In this document: positions 17,837-27,978 of the stretch, in pieces
Position numbering within the stretch: the stretch's first letter is position 1
Layout of the letters: the number at the start of each line of letters is the position of its first letter
Source: Casimicrobiaceae bacterium
GTDB taxonomy: Bacteria > Pseudomonadota > Gammaproteobacteria > Burkholderiales > Casimicrobiaceae
Length of the DNA stretch: 40,759 nucleotides
Assembly: GCA_025056355.1 (NCBI GenBank)
Contig: JANWWI010000019.1
Coordinates: 1 to 40,759 of the forward strand
Reading direction: 5' to 3'
Notes under the pieces: generated by a model
What the model saw: the letters and a program-made list of their open reading frames with translations, nothing else
Database searches by the model: none
What the model was told of the DNA's origin: nothing
Program-made: the position numbers and the translations under genes

Positions 17837-18426
17837 ATGCCTCTTTCCGCGCCAACTGCTCGCGAACGCCTGCATCTGCGCCGCATCACTTACGAGGGCT
17901 ATCGCCGGGCGGATGATCTTTTCGACATCGAGGCGCGCCTGATCGACACGAAAGATCACCCCTATCGGCTCGCCACGGGCGAACGGGCCCCCCACCAGCC
18001 GGTGCACGAGATGCTCGTGCGCGTCACGATCGACCGTGACTTCAACGTCGTTGCCATCGAGGCAAGCACGGAGGCCATGCCCTATCCGGGGGAGTGCGAC
18101 AAGATCACGCCCGCCTACGGCAAACTCGTGGGGGCGAACCTCCTGCGCGGATTTCGCAAGACCGTGGCCGAGCGCTTGGGCGGCGTGCTCGGCTGCACAC
18201 ACCTGTCCGAATTGCTCGCTTTCTTGCCCACCGCCGCAGTGCAAACCTTTGCCGGGCTCAGGCCGGAGACCGAGGGCTGGGGCGAGCGCAAGCCGTTTCA
18301 GCTCGACGGCTGCCATGCGCTGTCGACCGAGGGTGAGCTCGTGCGGCGCTACTACCCGAAGTGGTATGTCGGACCCTCGGGCAAAATGCAGGCGATCAAC
18401 GAGTCAGAAAGCGGGGGGCGCTCAGC

Positions 18427-18430
<4 letters not shown>
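17837..18430 (+). CDS. DUF2889 domain-containing protein
   Basis: A 197-residue soluble protein matching the DUF2889 family. [21 protein letters not shown] near the N-terminus, [20 protein letters not shown] in the middle and [14 protein letters not shown] are the conserved blocks. A family function is not known to me. The conserved Cys and His (PGEC, GCTH) suggest a metal or redox role, which is only inference. The ATG at 17837 has GGAG about ten bases upstream. Its TGA overlaps the sucC start codon in GTGA, so it is translationally coupled to succinyl-CoA synthetase. DUF2889 genes sit before sucC in other betaproteobacteria too, which hints at a linked role. Confidence 0.85.
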
Positions 18431-19929
<1,499 letters not shown>

Positions 19930-19956
19930 CCGAGGCCTCTGATCGAGCAGCAAGCC

Positions 19957-20835
19957 ATGTCGATTCTCATCAACAAGGACACGCGCGTCATCACCCAGGG
20001 CATCACGGGCAAGACCGGTCAATTCCACACGCGGGCCTGCGTGGCCTACGCGAACGGCAAAAACTGCTTCGTCGCAGGCGTCAATCCAAAAAAAGCGGGC
20101 GAGCAATTCGACGGCATTCCGATCTACGCCACAGTCGCCGAGGCCAAAGCCGCCACGGGCGCCACCGTCAGCGTGATCTACGTGCCGCCCGCGGGCGCGG
20201 CGGCGGCCATCGATGAGGCAGTGGATGCCGACCTCGATCTGGTCGTGTGCATCACCGAAGGCATCCCGGTGCTTGACATGCTCAAGACCCGCTACCGCAT
20301 GCACGGTAAGCGCACGCTATTGCTCGGGCCGAATTGCCCCGGGCTCATTACGCCCGAAGAGATCAAGATCGGCATCATGCCCGGCCACATCCACAAGAAA
20401 GGTCCGGTCGGGGTGGTCTCGCGCTCGGGCACCCTGACCTACGAAGCGGTGGCGCAGTTGACCGAGCTCGGTCTTGGTCAGTCGACCGCGGTGGGCATCG
20501 GTGGCGACCCGATCAACGGGCTCAAACACATCGACGTGTTGCGTATGTTCAACGAGGATCCGCACACCGAAGCGGTGATCATGATCGGCGAAATCGGGGG
20601 GCCCGATGAGGCGGAAGCTGCACGCTGGGCCAAACAGCACATGAAAAAACCGGTGGTTGGCTTTATCGCCGGCGTCACGGCCCCGCCGGGCAAGCGCATG
20701 GGGCACGCGGGCGCGCTCATTTCGGGCGGAGCCGACACCGCGGAGGCGAAGCTCGCCATCATGGAGGAGTGCGGCTTCAAGATCACCCGGAACCCCGCGG
20801 AAATGGGGCGAACGCTCAAGAGCGTGCTCAAGTAG
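19957..20835 (+). CDS. sucD: Succinyl-CoA synthetase alpha subunit
   Basis: Alpha subunit that binds CoA and carries the phosphohistidine. It has 292 residues, the normal length, with no extension. [20 protein letters not shown] is the CoA-binding N-terminus. [20 protein letters not shown] is the family signature. [17 protein letters not shown] contains the phosphorylated His. [16 protein letters not shown] is conserved. It follows sucC by 27 bases and is presumably on the same transcript. The downstream gap 20836-20998 has a GC hairpin without a T tract and no gene. Confidence 0.97.
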   Translation: MSILINKDTRVITQGITGKTGQFHTRACVAYANGKNCFVAGVNPKKAGEQFDGIPIYATVAEAKAATGATVSVIYVPPAGAAAAIDEAVDADLDLVVCITEGIPVLDMLKTRYRMHGKRTLLLGPNCPGLITPEEIKIGIMPGHIHKKGPVGVVSRSGTLTYEAVAQLTELGLGQSTAVGIGGDPINGLKHIDVLRMFNEDPHTEAVIMIGEIGGPDEAEAARWAKQHMKKPVVGFIAGVTAPPGKRMGHAGALISGGADTAEAKLAIMEECGFKITRNPAEMGRTLKSVLK

Positions 20836-20967
20836 CGCGGGTACTGCGCAGAACACAGATTGCCGGCCCAAGCAACGCCGCGAGGCTGAGGCGGCGTACC
20901 GCTTGACGGGCACGGCCACGGCGCACAAAGCGCGGGCAACGAACGAAGCGCTCACGCGAAAACTCCC

Positions 20968-20973
20968 TAGAAT
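20968..20973 (+). promoter_or_regulatory. -10-like box upstream of the DUF2244 gene
   Basis: TAGAAT stands 25 bases before the DUF2244 ATG in otherwise GC-rich DNA. I see no convincing -35 partner. It could start the oxidase transcript separately from sucCD. Confidence 0.25.
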
Positions 20974-20998
20974 CGCCAGCCGGGAACCGCAAGGCAGT

Positions 20999-21445
20999 AT
21001 GAGTGGTCAGCGTTGGGTCTGGCAACGGCGGTGGGCGAGCTCACGCCGCTTGCGCTGGGGGGTGTTTGCCGCACTTTCGGCGCTTTCTGTCGCCTACAGC
21101 GTGTTCTTGATTGCCTTGACCGGCGGCTGGCCCATCCTGCCCTTTGTTGGCCTTGACCTCCTGGCCGTTGGCCTCGCGTTTTTGTGGATCGAATGCCGAT
21201 CGTTCGATTTCGACGAAGTCGAGATCGATCGGGACCACGTTCACGTGCGTCAGTGCCGACTACTGCGGGTGCGACGGCATCGTTTTGACCGCGCCTGGGT
21301 ACAGGTGAGCCTCGAGTCTTCCGGATATCGCGGCGGCTCGCTGCGCCTCGCCCAGTCGGGCCTGAGCGTTCGGCTAGCCGAATTTCTTGACGATCGCGAA
21401 CGTCGCGCAGCGCTTCAGTGGCTTCGATCGGCAATCGCCTCGTGA
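20999..21445 (+). CDS. DUF2244 family membrane protein
   Basis: A 148-residue protein with two adjacent membrane helices (GVFAALSALSVAYSVFLIAL and the segment around ILPFVGLDLLAVGLAFLWI), followed by a cytosolic beta-rich domain (DEVEIDRDHVHVRQ, ending in LAEFLDDRERRAALQWLRSAI). This layout and the closing motif match DUF2244. The ATG at 20999 has AAGG just upstream. Much longer upstream reading in the same frame overlaps sucD and is not credible. DUF2244 genes commonly lie immediately before coxB in betaproteobacteria, so a role with the oxidase is likely, but its function is unknown. Confidence 0.85.
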   Translation: MSGQRWVWQRRWASSRRLRWGVFAALSALSVAYSVFLIALTGGWPILPFVGLDLLAVGLAFLWIECRSFDFDEVEIDRDHVHVRQCRLLRVRRHRFDRAWVQVSLESSGYRGGSLRLAQSGLSVRLAEFLDDRERRAALQWLRSAIAS

Positions 21446-21557
21446 AGGCGCGAAAAGTCGAATATCGGCGCTGGTCCTGCAAGTCCCGGAGCGCGTCGCG
21501 AGACGACCACGTTTGAGATAAATTTAGAGGCCCGAATCCGATCGTTTGCTGCCAAGC

Positions 21558-22853
21558 ATGTTGTACTCGTTGCTTCGCGTCATCGCTGCGTGCCTTGCCC
21601 TGGCCACAGCCCTGCCCGTCCTTGCCGATTGGGCCATCAACCTGCCTCCTCCGAATTCATCCGTCGCGCAGAAGGTCTACGACCTACACCTGCTGATCAC
21701 CGGGATCTGCGCCGTCATTTTCTGCGTCGTGTTCGGGGTGATGTTTTACTCGCTCTACGCGCACCGCCGCAGCAAGGGGCATCAGGCGGCGAACTTCCAC
21801 GAAAGCACGACGGTCGAGGTCATCTGGACGGTCATCCCATTCTTGATTCTTCTCGGGATGGCCTACCCCGCGACCAAGACGCTTCTGGAGATGCGCGATA
21901 GCTCGGCGCCTGAGTTGACGATCAAGGTCACGGGTTACCAGTGGAAGTGGGGCTACGACTACATCCACGAGGGCTTCGGTTTCATGTCCACGCTGTCGAC
22001 GCCCCTTGCTCAAATCATGGGGGATGAAAAGAAGGGCGAGCACTACTTGCTTGAAGTGGACAACCCGCTCGTCGTTCCGGTGGGCACGAAAGTACGTCTG
22101 CTCGTGACGGCGCAGGATGTGATCCACGCTTGGTGGGTGCCAGCCCTGGGTGTCAAGCAGGACGCCATTCCCGGCTTCGTGCGTGATACCTGGTTTCGCG
22201 CGGACCGCCCGGGCGTCTTTCGTGGCAACTGCGCCGAGCTGTGCGGCAAAGAGCACGGCTTTATGCCGATCGTCGTTGACGTCAAGACCAAAGCCGACTA
22301 TGAGAAGTGGCTCGCCGCCGAAAAAGAAAAGCGCGGCCTGACGAAGTCGGCTAGTGCGACCGCTGCGGTCGATACGAAGGTCTACGACAAGGCCGAACTA
22401 ATCGCACATGGCGAGCAGGTCTACCAAAACGCCGGCTGCCTCGGCTGTCACCAGGCCAACGGCAAGGGCACGGGCAATTTCCCACCTCTGGATGGGTCGA
22501 AAGTTGCCATCGGGGAGAAGGATGCCCTGATTGCGCTCTTGCTCAACGGCAAGCCCGGAACCGCGATGGCTTCCTTCAAGCACCTCTCGGACAAAGATCT
22601 TGCCGCGGTCAGCGCATATATTGGTAACGCCTGGTCGAACAAGCGTGACGATCTGCTTCAGCCGCTGGATTTCGCGAAAGCACGGCACGGCGGGAAACTG
22701 CCATCTGGTAGTCAGGCGGGCCTTGGCACAGGCATCTCCGTTCCCGAAGCGGTGCAGGCGTCCGGTAAGGCCGCTATCGCCCAGCTTGCTCCGGCATCGG
22801 GAGTCGCCTCGGCAAAATCGCCCGCTGAGACCGCGCTAGCAGCCTTGAAGTGA
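21558..22853 (+). CDS. coxB: Cytochrome c oxidase subunit II with fused cytochrome c domain
   Basis: Membrane-anchored subunit that receives electrons through the CuA centre. It has 431 residues: a signal peptide (MLYSLLRVIAACLALATALP), two membrane helices, then the cupredoxin domain with QWKWGYDY and the CuA motif GNCAELCGKEHGFM (cysteines near residues 226-230). A C-terminal class I cytochrome c domain follows, with CLGCH near residue 294 and a likely Met ligand in GTAMASF. The final 60 residues or so are low-complexity Ala/Ser/Gly. ATG 21558 begins the signal peptide; an upstream TTG is less likely. The ribosome site is weak. The AT-rich stretch at 21511-21530 may hold a promoter. Confidence 0.96.
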   Translation: MLYSLLRVIAACLALATALPVLADWAINLPPPNSSVAQKVYDLHLLITGICAVIFCVVFGVMFYSLYAHRRSKGHQAANFHESTTVEVIWTVIPFLILLGMAYPATKTLLEMRDSSAPELTIKVTGYQWKWGYDYIHEGFGFMSTLSTPLAQIMGDEKKGEHYLLEVDNPLVVPVGTKVRLLVTAQDVIHAWWVPALGVKQDAIPGFVRDTWFRADRPGVFRGNCAELCGKEHGFMPIVVDVKTKADYEKWLAAEKEKRGLTKSASATAAVDTKVYDKAELIAHGEQVYQNAGCLGCHQANGKGTGNFPPLDGSKVAIGEKDALIALLLNGKPGTAMASFKHLSDKDLAAVSAYIGNAWSNKRDDLLQPLDFAKARHGGKLPSGSQAGLGTGISVPEAVQASGKAAIAQLAPASGVASAKSPAETALAALK

Positions 22854-23060
22854 CGGGTGTTCAAGGTTGACCACGGGATCGCAGCGCACTGCGGTTGCCC
22901 CCGGTTCGGAGGTTGAGCGATTTTGCCGTTCGACGATTGGGGCGTTGTGGCAACCGGTTCGCTTAGTGATCGATCAGTGTGAGGGAATTGGTTTTTTAGG
23001 TTTTTCGCGGCGTTCATTCTCGGGGTGAGCGAAGCGTTAGGTATCAAAGGAGCATCCAAG

Positions 23061-24662
23061 ATGGCCAGCATTCCACAGGATCAGGTTCACGGTCACGCTA
23101 CCGCGCATGAGCATGAACACCATCCCACGGGGATCATGCGCTGGATCACCACAACGAACCACAAGGACATCGGCACGATGTACCTCGTGTTCAGCTTCAT
23201 TATGTTTATCGCCGGCGGCATCATGGCGCTTGGCATTCGCGCCGAGCTGTTCACGCCGGGCTTGCAGGTCGTGCAACCGGAGCTGTTCAACCAGCTGACG
23301 ACCCTGCATGGGATCGTCATGATCTTCGGCGCGATCATGCCGGCCTTCGTCGGGTTTGCCAACTGGATGCTTCCACTGCAGCTCGGCGCGCCGGACATGG
23401 CCTTTGCGCGCATGAACAACTGGTCGTTTTGGCTCCTGCCGCCTGCGGCGATCTTGCTGATCGCTTCGTTTTTTGTGCCGGGCGGCGCCGCTGCGGGCGG
23501 CTGGACGCTTTATCCGCCGCTGTCGACGCAGTCCGGCATCGGCATGGACATGATGATCTTTGCCATCCACATCATGGGCGCCTCCTCGATCATGGGGTCG
23601 ATCAACATCATCACCACGATCCTCAATATGCGCGCTCCCGGCATGACGCTCATGAAAATGCCGATGTTTGCGTGGACCTGGCTCATCACGGCGTTCCTGC
23701 TCATTGCCGTGATGCCGGTACTTGCCGGTGCGGTGACCATGCTTCTGACCGACCGGCACTTCGGCACGACCTTCTTCAACGCGGCCGGGGGCGGCGATCC
23801 CGTCATGTTCCAGCACATTTTCTGGTTCTTCGGGCATCCGGAGGTCTACATCATCGCCCTGCCGGCCTTTGGGGTAGTGTCGCAGATCATTCCCGCGTTC
23901 TCGCGTAAGCCGCTGTTTGGCTATGCATCGATGGTTTATGCGACCGCTTCGATCGCGATCCTCTCCTTTATCGTCTGGGCGCACCACATGTATACCGCGG
24001 GCATGCCGCTCGTTGGCCAGCTCTATTTCATGTATGCGACGATGCTCATTGCCGTGCCGACCGGGGTGAAGGTGTTCAACTGGATTGCTACGATGTGGCG
24101 CGGTTCCATTACGCTCGAGACGCCGATGCTTTTCTGCCTCGGCTTTCTGTTCTTGTTCACGATGGGCGGGTTCACCGGTCTTGTGCTCTCGCTCACGCCG
24201 GTCGATATCCAGCTGCATGACACCTATTACGTCGTCGCTCACTTCCATTACGTCATGGTGGCCGGGGCCCTGTTCTCCGCCTTCGCCGCCGTCTACTACT
24301 GGGGCCCGAAGTGGACTGGCTGGATGTACGACGAGAAGCTCGGCAAGATTCACTTCTGGTGGTCGTTGATTGCCTTCAACGTCGCGTTTTTCCCGCAGCA
24401 TTTCCTCGGTCTCGCCGGTATGCCGCGGCGGATCCCTGACTACAACCAGCAGTTTGAAAACTGGAACATGATTTCTTCAATTGGTGCCTTCGCTTTCGGG
24501 CTTGCGCAAATCTTCTTCATTTACATCGTCTGGCGCATGGTCACGGGCCGCACTGGCATCCGTGCTCCGGCGAAGCCGTGGGATGGCGCCGAAGGCCTTG
24601 AGTGGACGGTGCCCTCGCCCGCGCCGTATCACACCTTCGAAACGCCGCCGGTCGTGAAATAA
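23061..24662 (+). CDS. ctaD: Cytochrome c oxidase subunit I
   Basis: Catalytic heme-copper subunit of an aa3-type terminal oxidase that reduces oxygen to water and pumps protons. It has 533 residues and 12 expected helices. [12 protein letters not shown] opens the fold. TLHGIVMIF holds a heme a His. [12 protein letters not shown] contains the CuB His and cross-linked Tyr. [10 protein letters not shown] has the paired CuB His, and [12 protein letters not shown] has the heme a and a3 His ligands. ATG 23061 follows AAGGAG at 23047-23052. The 207-base gap from coxB holds two short palindromes and T-rich tracts, which suggests a separate promoter or leader. Confidence 0.97.
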   Translation: MASIPQDQVHGHATAHEHEHHPTGIMRWITTTNHKDIGTMYLVFSFIMFIAGGIMALGIRAELFTPGLQVVQPELFNQLTTLHGIVMIFGAIMPAFVGFANWMLPLQLGAPDMAFARMNNWSFWLLPPAAILLIASFFVPGGAAAGGWTLYPPLSTQSGIGMDMMIFAIHIMGASSIMGSINIITTILNMRAPGMTLMKMPMFAWTWLITAFLLIAVMPVLAGAVTMLLTDRHFGTTFFNAAGGGDPVMFQHIFWFFGHPEVYIIALPAFGVVSQIIPAFSRKPLFGYASMVYATASIAILSFIVWAHHMYTAGMPLVGQLYFMYATMLIAVPTGVKVFNWIATMWRGSITLETPMLFCLGFLFLFTMGGFTGLVLSLTPVDIQLHDTYYVVAHFHYVMVAGALFSAFAAVYYWGPKWTGWMYDEKLGKIHFWWSLIAFNVAFFPQHFLGLAGMPRRIPDYNQQFENWNMISSIGAFAFGLAQIFFIYIVWRMVTGRTGIRAPAKPWDGAEGLEWTVPSPAPYHTFETPPVVK

Positions 24663-24680
24663 GCTGCGGGGCCGCGCAGG

Positions 24681-24824
24681 ATGTCGACGCACGCCACTTC
24701 CCGGGATCCGAAACGTGCCGAGGCGCTTCGCCGAAGCACGCGGCGGACGGGTTGGGCGCTCGCGGCGCTCGCGGCCTTTTTCGTCATTTCCGTTGGCGTT
24801 GCGAAGCTCTGGGGCAAGCTGTGA
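24681..24824 (+). CDS. Cytochrome oxidase small assembly protein
   Basis: A 47-residue single-pass membrane protein: a basic N-terminus (MSTHATSRDPKRAEALRRST), then one helix (GWALAALAAFFVISVGVAKLWG) and a two-residue end. Proteins of this size and layout between ctaD and ctaG are annotated in Burkholderiales as the cytochrome oxidase small assembly protein. Its stop overlaps the GTG start of ctaG in GTGA. A GCAGG site lies directly upstream. Position, topology and coupling support it despite its size. Confidence 0.8.
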   Translation: MSTHATSRDPKRAEALRRSTRRTGWALAALAAFFVISVGVAKLWGKL

Positions 24825-25471
24825 ACTGGGTCGACCTCGCGAATCGGCTGACGCTGCGCAAACTCATCGTGTTTGCGGCCGTCATGTTCGCGTTTGGCTT
24901 TGCACTGGTTCCGATCTACCAGAAGATCTGTGAAGTGACGCGCATCAACGATCTGTTGCGTCCCGATGAGGTCAAGAACACGCAGGTCGATCCAACCCGG
25001 ACCATCCGCGTGGAGTTTGACGCCAACACGCGCGCCTCAGGCGGTTGGACATTCAAACCCGAGGTGACCGCGCTTGACGTTCACCCCGGTGAGCTGACGA
25101 CTGTGGTCTACGAGATCACCAACACGGCAGCCCGCCCGATGGTCGGACAGGCCATTCCGAGCTATATGCCGCTTGTGGCGGCTGAGCACTTCAAGAAACT
25201 CGAGTGCTTCTGTTTCACCAAACAAGCCTTTGCTGCCAACGAGACCCGCAAGATGCCGGTCGTTTTCGTTCTTGATCCCAAGCTGCCGCGGGATGTCAAC
25301 ACAATCACGTTGTCCTACACGTTCTTTGAGCTGCCCGGGGGCAGCGCGCCGACTCCGACTCGCGAACCAGGCGGCAAACTTTCCGCAGAGCTTGACGCGT
25401 CGAGCCTAGGTTCGGAGCGACCCATCTCGAACCCCCTCAATCACCGCGAGATCAGCAAACACGCCTTATGA
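24821..25471 (+). CDS. ctaG: Cytochrome c oxidase assembly protein CtaG (Cox11 family)
   Basis: Copper chaperone that delivers CuB to subunit I. It has 216 residues: one N-terminal membrane helix (KLIVFAAVMFAFGFALVPIY), then a periplasmic immunoglobulin-like domain. ECFCFTKQAF is the conserved Cu-binding CFCF motif. KICEVTRIND, MVGQAIPSYMP and LPRDVNTITLSYTFFEL are other family blocks. GTG at 24821 was chosen because the helix starts just after it and the codon overlaps the previous stop. The end overlaps ctaE in ATGA. About 45 Pro/Gly/Ser-rich residues follow the folded domain. Confidence 0.95.
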   Translation: MNWVDLANRLTLRKLIVFAAVMFAFGFALVPIYQKICEVTRINDLLRPDEVKNTQVDPTRTIRVEFDANTRASGGWTFKPEVTALDVHPGELTTVVYEITNTAARPMVGQAIPSYMPLVAAEHFKKLECFCFTKQAFAANETRKMPVVFVLDPKLPRDVNTITLSYTFFELPGGSAPTPTREPGGKLSAELDASSLGSERPISNPLNHREISKHAL

Positions 25472-26328
25472 GTGCATCCACCCACCACCATCCCGGACAC
25501 TATTACGTCCCCCAACCGTCGCACTGGCCCATCGTCGGCTCGATCGCGCTGCTGATTGCCGCGTTCGGCGCCGTGGGCACCATGAATCGCTTCTCATGGG
25601 GCCTGCCCGTATTGCTCCTCGGCTTTGCCATTTTGGTCGTGATGATGTTCGGCTGGTTTGGCACCGTCATCCGAGAGAGCGAATCACGCCTCTACGGCGC
25701 CAACGTCGACCGCTCGTTCCGCTGGAGCATGAGCTGGTTCATTTTCTCAGAGGTCATGTTCTTTGGCGCCTTCTTCATGGCCCTTGGGCTCGCTCGGCTG
25801 CATGCGGTACCCGACCTCGGGAGCATCGAAAACAAATTGCTGTGGCCCGACTTCGCGGGCACTTGGCCGACCTCCGGGCCCTACTTCAACGAGAAGTTCA
25901 CGCCGATTGGCGCTTGGGGCATCCCGGCGATCAACACAGCGTTACTGCTGAGCTCAGGGGTCACGCTGACCATTGCCCATCACGCCCTGATCAAAGAGCA
26001 GCGCAGCAAGGCGATCGTTTGGCTCGCCGCGACGATTCTTCTTGGTGTGATCTTCCTTGGTCTCCAAGCCTACGAGTACGCACACGCTTACAAGGACCTC
26101 AATTTGCGGCTCGACACGGGCATTTTCGGATCGACCTTTTTCATGTTGACGGGCTTTCACGGCTTCCACGTGACGGTCGGCGCGATCATGCTGTTTGTCG
26201 TGCTCGTACGACTGATGCGCGGTCACTTCGACGGCAAACACCACTTCGCGTTCGAAGCGGCGGCCTGGTACTGGCACTTCGTTGACGTTGTGTGGCTTGC
26301 GCTGTTCGTGCTCGTCTACATGCTGTGA
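25468..26328 (+). CDS. ctaE: Cytochrome c oxidase subunit III
   Basis: Third core membrane subunit of the aa3 oxidase. It has 286 residues and seven hydrophobic segments. HHHPGHYYVPQPSHWPIVGS is the usual N-terminus. FRWSMSWFIFSEVMFFGAFF, GLQAYEYAHAY, FFMLTGFHGFHVTVGA and AAWYWHFVDVVWLALFVLVY are hallmarks of subunit III. It starts in an ATGA overlap with ctaG, so the two are coupled. A strong terminator follows at 26350-26372. Confidence 0.97.
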   Translation: MSASTHHHPGHYYVPQPSHWPIVGSIALLIAAFGAVGTMNRFSWGLPVLLLGFAILVVMMFGWFGTVIRESESRLYGANVDRSFRWSMSWFIFSEVMFFGAFFMALGLARLHAVPDLGSIENKLLWPDFAGTWPTSGPYFNEKFTPIGAWGIPAINTALLLSSGVTLTIAHHALIKEQRSKAIVWLAATILLGVIFLGLQAYEYAHAYKDLNLRLDTGIFGSTFFMLTGFHGFHVTVGAIMLFVVLVRLMRGHFDGKHHFAFEAAAWYWHFVDVVWLALFVLVYML

Positions 26329-26349
26329 CGGCAGCACAGCCCTTGAAGG

Positions 26350-26372
26350 AGCGGCCCCGGCGGCCGCTTTTT
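26350..26372 (+). terminator. Rho-independent terminator after ctaE
   Basis: AGCGGCC - CCGGC - GGCCGCT forms a 7-bp stem with a 5-base loop, followed directly by TTTT. It lies 22 bases past the ctaE stop and ends the coxB-ctaE transcript. The downstream SURF1 group therefore needs its own promoter or readthrough. Confidence 0.85.
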
Positions 26373-26386
26373 CATTTCGCGGCGGC

Positions 26387-26590
26387 CTATTTGAGCCCGT
26401 AAGGCCCGATGAAGCCAAGCTTGAAGGCGGCCATCAGAAAGATGAATAGCCCCACGGAGAGCGCGACGCGCACTGCCAGCGCACGCACCATGCGCGTCCG
26501 GCCTTGTCCAGCGTCGCGGTACAAGAACACGAGCGCCGAGGCCATGGACACGATGATGGCGAGCAATACGGCGAAAACAAACCAACGCAC
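26387..26590 (-). CDS. Twin transmembrane protein (DUF2909)
   Basis: A 67-residue protein with two membrane helices (FVFAVLLAIIVSMASALVFLY and VALSVGLFIFLMAAFKLGFI) joined by a basic loop (RDAGQGRTRMVRALAVR). This matches DUF2909, which sits reversed between ctaE and the SURF1 gene in many betaproteobacteria. The start is GTG at 26590. I see no Shine-Dalgarno sequence, but a TAGAAT box ends six bases before it, so the message may be leaderless. Function is unknown, though its location points to oxidase biogenesis. Confidence 0.85.
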   Translation of the reverse strand: MRWFVFAVLLAIIVSMASALVFLYRDAGQGRTRMVRALAVRVALSVGLFIFLMAAFKLGFIGPYGLK

Positions 26591-26596
26591 GATCGC

Positions 26597-26602
26597 ATTC
26601 TA
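26597..26602 (-). promoter_or_regulatory. -10-like box immediately upstream of the DUF2909 gene
   Basis: Read leftward, TAGAAT is followed by six bases and then the GTG start. A sigma-70 start site would fall at or next to the start codon, giving a leaderless mRNA. No clear -35 is seen. Confidence 0.3.
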
Positions 26603-26623
26603 AAGTTGAAGTTGAGGCCCCTC

Positions 26624-27382
26624 ATGCGTGGGATGAGCGTCCGAGCGACCGCCTATCGTTTTCGTCCGACGTTATGGGCGCTCGGATTGACGCTGTGTGT
26701 GGTCGCCCTGACGGTTTGGCTTGGCCACTGGCAGGGCGAGCGTGCCGCGTACAAGCTCGCGCAGCGCCAGGCACTCGAAGCGGCACGAAACCTCCCGCCC
26801 CTGTCGCCCGCCGAAGCAAGTCGGCTCGACACCCCGGAGCGCTTTCGCGCGGTACGAGGCGCAGGCCGCTTCGTTGGCGAGCGCCTCTGGTTCCTTGACA
26901 ACCGCATCTCCCAGGGACGTGCCGGCTATGCGGTCCTTCAACTTTTTGAGCCCGACGTGCCGCCCGACCAAGCGGGGCAAAGCCCCCGCTTGATCCTTGT
27001 CGATCGCGGCTGGATCGCCGTCGGGCCGGATCGATCCCGCCTACCGTCGATTCAAGTGCCAGTCGGTCCCGTGACGATCGAGGGCCGAATCAACCGTCCC
27101 CCGTCGCGACCGCCGGGCAGCGCAGACAACACGCCCGGCGCTAGCCTGCTCAACTACCTTGCGCTCGAAGAGATTGAGCGAGAGCTCGGACGGCCGCTTG
27201 CACCGTTCATCGTCGAGCTTGTCGGCGGAGACGGCTGGCTTGGAACGCCTCCGCCCGACCCGGCGGTTCGCGTTGAACACCACTACGCTTACCAGCTTCA
27301 GTGGTACGCCTTGGCCCTTCTTGCCGTGATCCTTTTTTTCGTGTTCAGTCTCCGTCGCGTCGAAACCGATCGCGCCTCATGA
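26624..27382 (+). CDS. SURF1-family cytochrome oxidase assembly protein
   Basis: Membrane protein needed for heme a insertion into subunit I. It has 252 residues with the family's layout: an N-terminal helix (TLWALGLTLCVVALTVWLGHW), a periplasmic domain and a C-terminal helix (YALALLAVILFFVFSLRRV). LGHWQGERAAYK, the WFLDNR segment, ILVDRGWIAVGPDR and EHHYAYQLQWYALA are SURF1 signatures. ATG 26624 is preferred; ATG 26633 is also possible. It diverges from the DUF2909 gene. The stop overlaps the next start in ATGA. Confidence 0.92.
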   Translation: MRGMSVRATAYRFRPTLWALGLTLCVVALTVWLGHWQGERAAYKLAQRQALEAARNLPPLSPAEASRLDTPERFRAVRGAGRFVGERLWFLDNRISQGRAGYAVLQLFEPDVPPDQAGQSPRLILVDRGWIAVGPDRSRLPSIQVPVGPVTIEGRINRPPSRPPGSADNTPGASLLNYLALEEIERELGRPLAPFIVELVGGDGWLGTPPPDPAVRVEHHYAYQLQWYALALLAVILFFVFSLRRVETDRAS

Positions 27383-27945
27383 GCCTCGATTCACAGCCCG
27401 TTGCCGCCACCGGCACCTCTACCTCCGCGCGTCTGTTGATCGCGCTGGTGGCGCTTGTCTGTGCAGCACCGTTTCTTGCCGCATGGGTGACCTACTACCT
27501 GCTGACGCCAAAAGGAGGAGCAAGCTACGGCGAATTGCTGCCAACGCAGCCCGTGCCCTCCCTGATGCTCCCATCAGAAGACGCCGAAAAGCTCCGAGGG
27601 CGCTGGTTGTTGCTCGTTTACGTGGAGGGATCATGCGACGCGCGTTGCGAGCAGACACTCTACGCGACCCGTCAGGCGCACGCGATCCTCGGCCGCGATC
27701 GCGCTCGCGTGAAGCGTGTGCTGCTTGGGGGAGCGCATTTGAGCGAAGCGCAGCGCCGCGCGCATCCCGACCTCCTGATCACGGCCGCGCAGCCGCCCAC
27801 GCCAGCGCTCGGGCAACTCCTACGAACACGCACGGTCTTGATCGATCCGCTTGGCAACCAGGTTCTCGCCTGGCCGCTTGATCCAGACATCAAACGGCTC
27901 GCCGACGATTTGCGGCGACTCCTGCGCGCATCGCGCATCGGCTGA
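27379..27945 (+). CDS. Cytochrome-oxidase-linked membrane protein with SCO/thioredoxin-like domain
   Basis: A 188-residue protein with one N-terminal helix (LLIALVALVCAAPFLAAWVTYYL), then a predicted thioredoxin-like domain. RWLLLVYVEGSCDARCEQTLYA has a CxxxC pair in the position of the SCO copper-binding motif, and VLIDPLGNQVLAWPLD resembles the late strand pair of that fold. Homologues lie between the SURF1 gene and ctaA in betaproteobacteria and are often mislabelled as oxidase subunit I. A redox or copper-delivery role is inference. It starts in an ATGA overlap with the SURF1 gene. Confidence 0.75.
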   Translation: MSLDSQPVAATGTSTSARLLIALVALVCAAPFLAAWVTYYLLTPKGGASYGELLPTQPVPSLMLPSEDAEKLRGRWLLLVYVEGSCDARCEQTLYATRQAHAILGRDRARVKRVLLGGAHLSEAQRRAHPDLLITAAQPPTPALGQLLRTRTVLIDPLGNQVLAWPLDPDIKRLADDLRRLLRASRIG

Positions 27946-27978
27946 GGTGTCGGGCAACTGGGAAAGGCTCCGGGTTCC

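Noticed and set aside
20876-20896. Hairpin CGCCGC / GCGGCG after sucD considered as a terminator
   Set aside because: The loop is nine bases and there is no T tract.
22968-22977. TGATCGATCA considered as an FNR/CRP-type site
   Set aside because: The half-sites are only two bases apart, whereas FNR-type sites need about four. It is kept only as a palindrome.
23037-24401. Very long reverse-strand ORF (454 codons) across ctaD
   Set aside because: It is antisense to a certain gene. Its sequence is His/Arg/Asp-rich, typical of the shadow frame of high-GC coding DNA.
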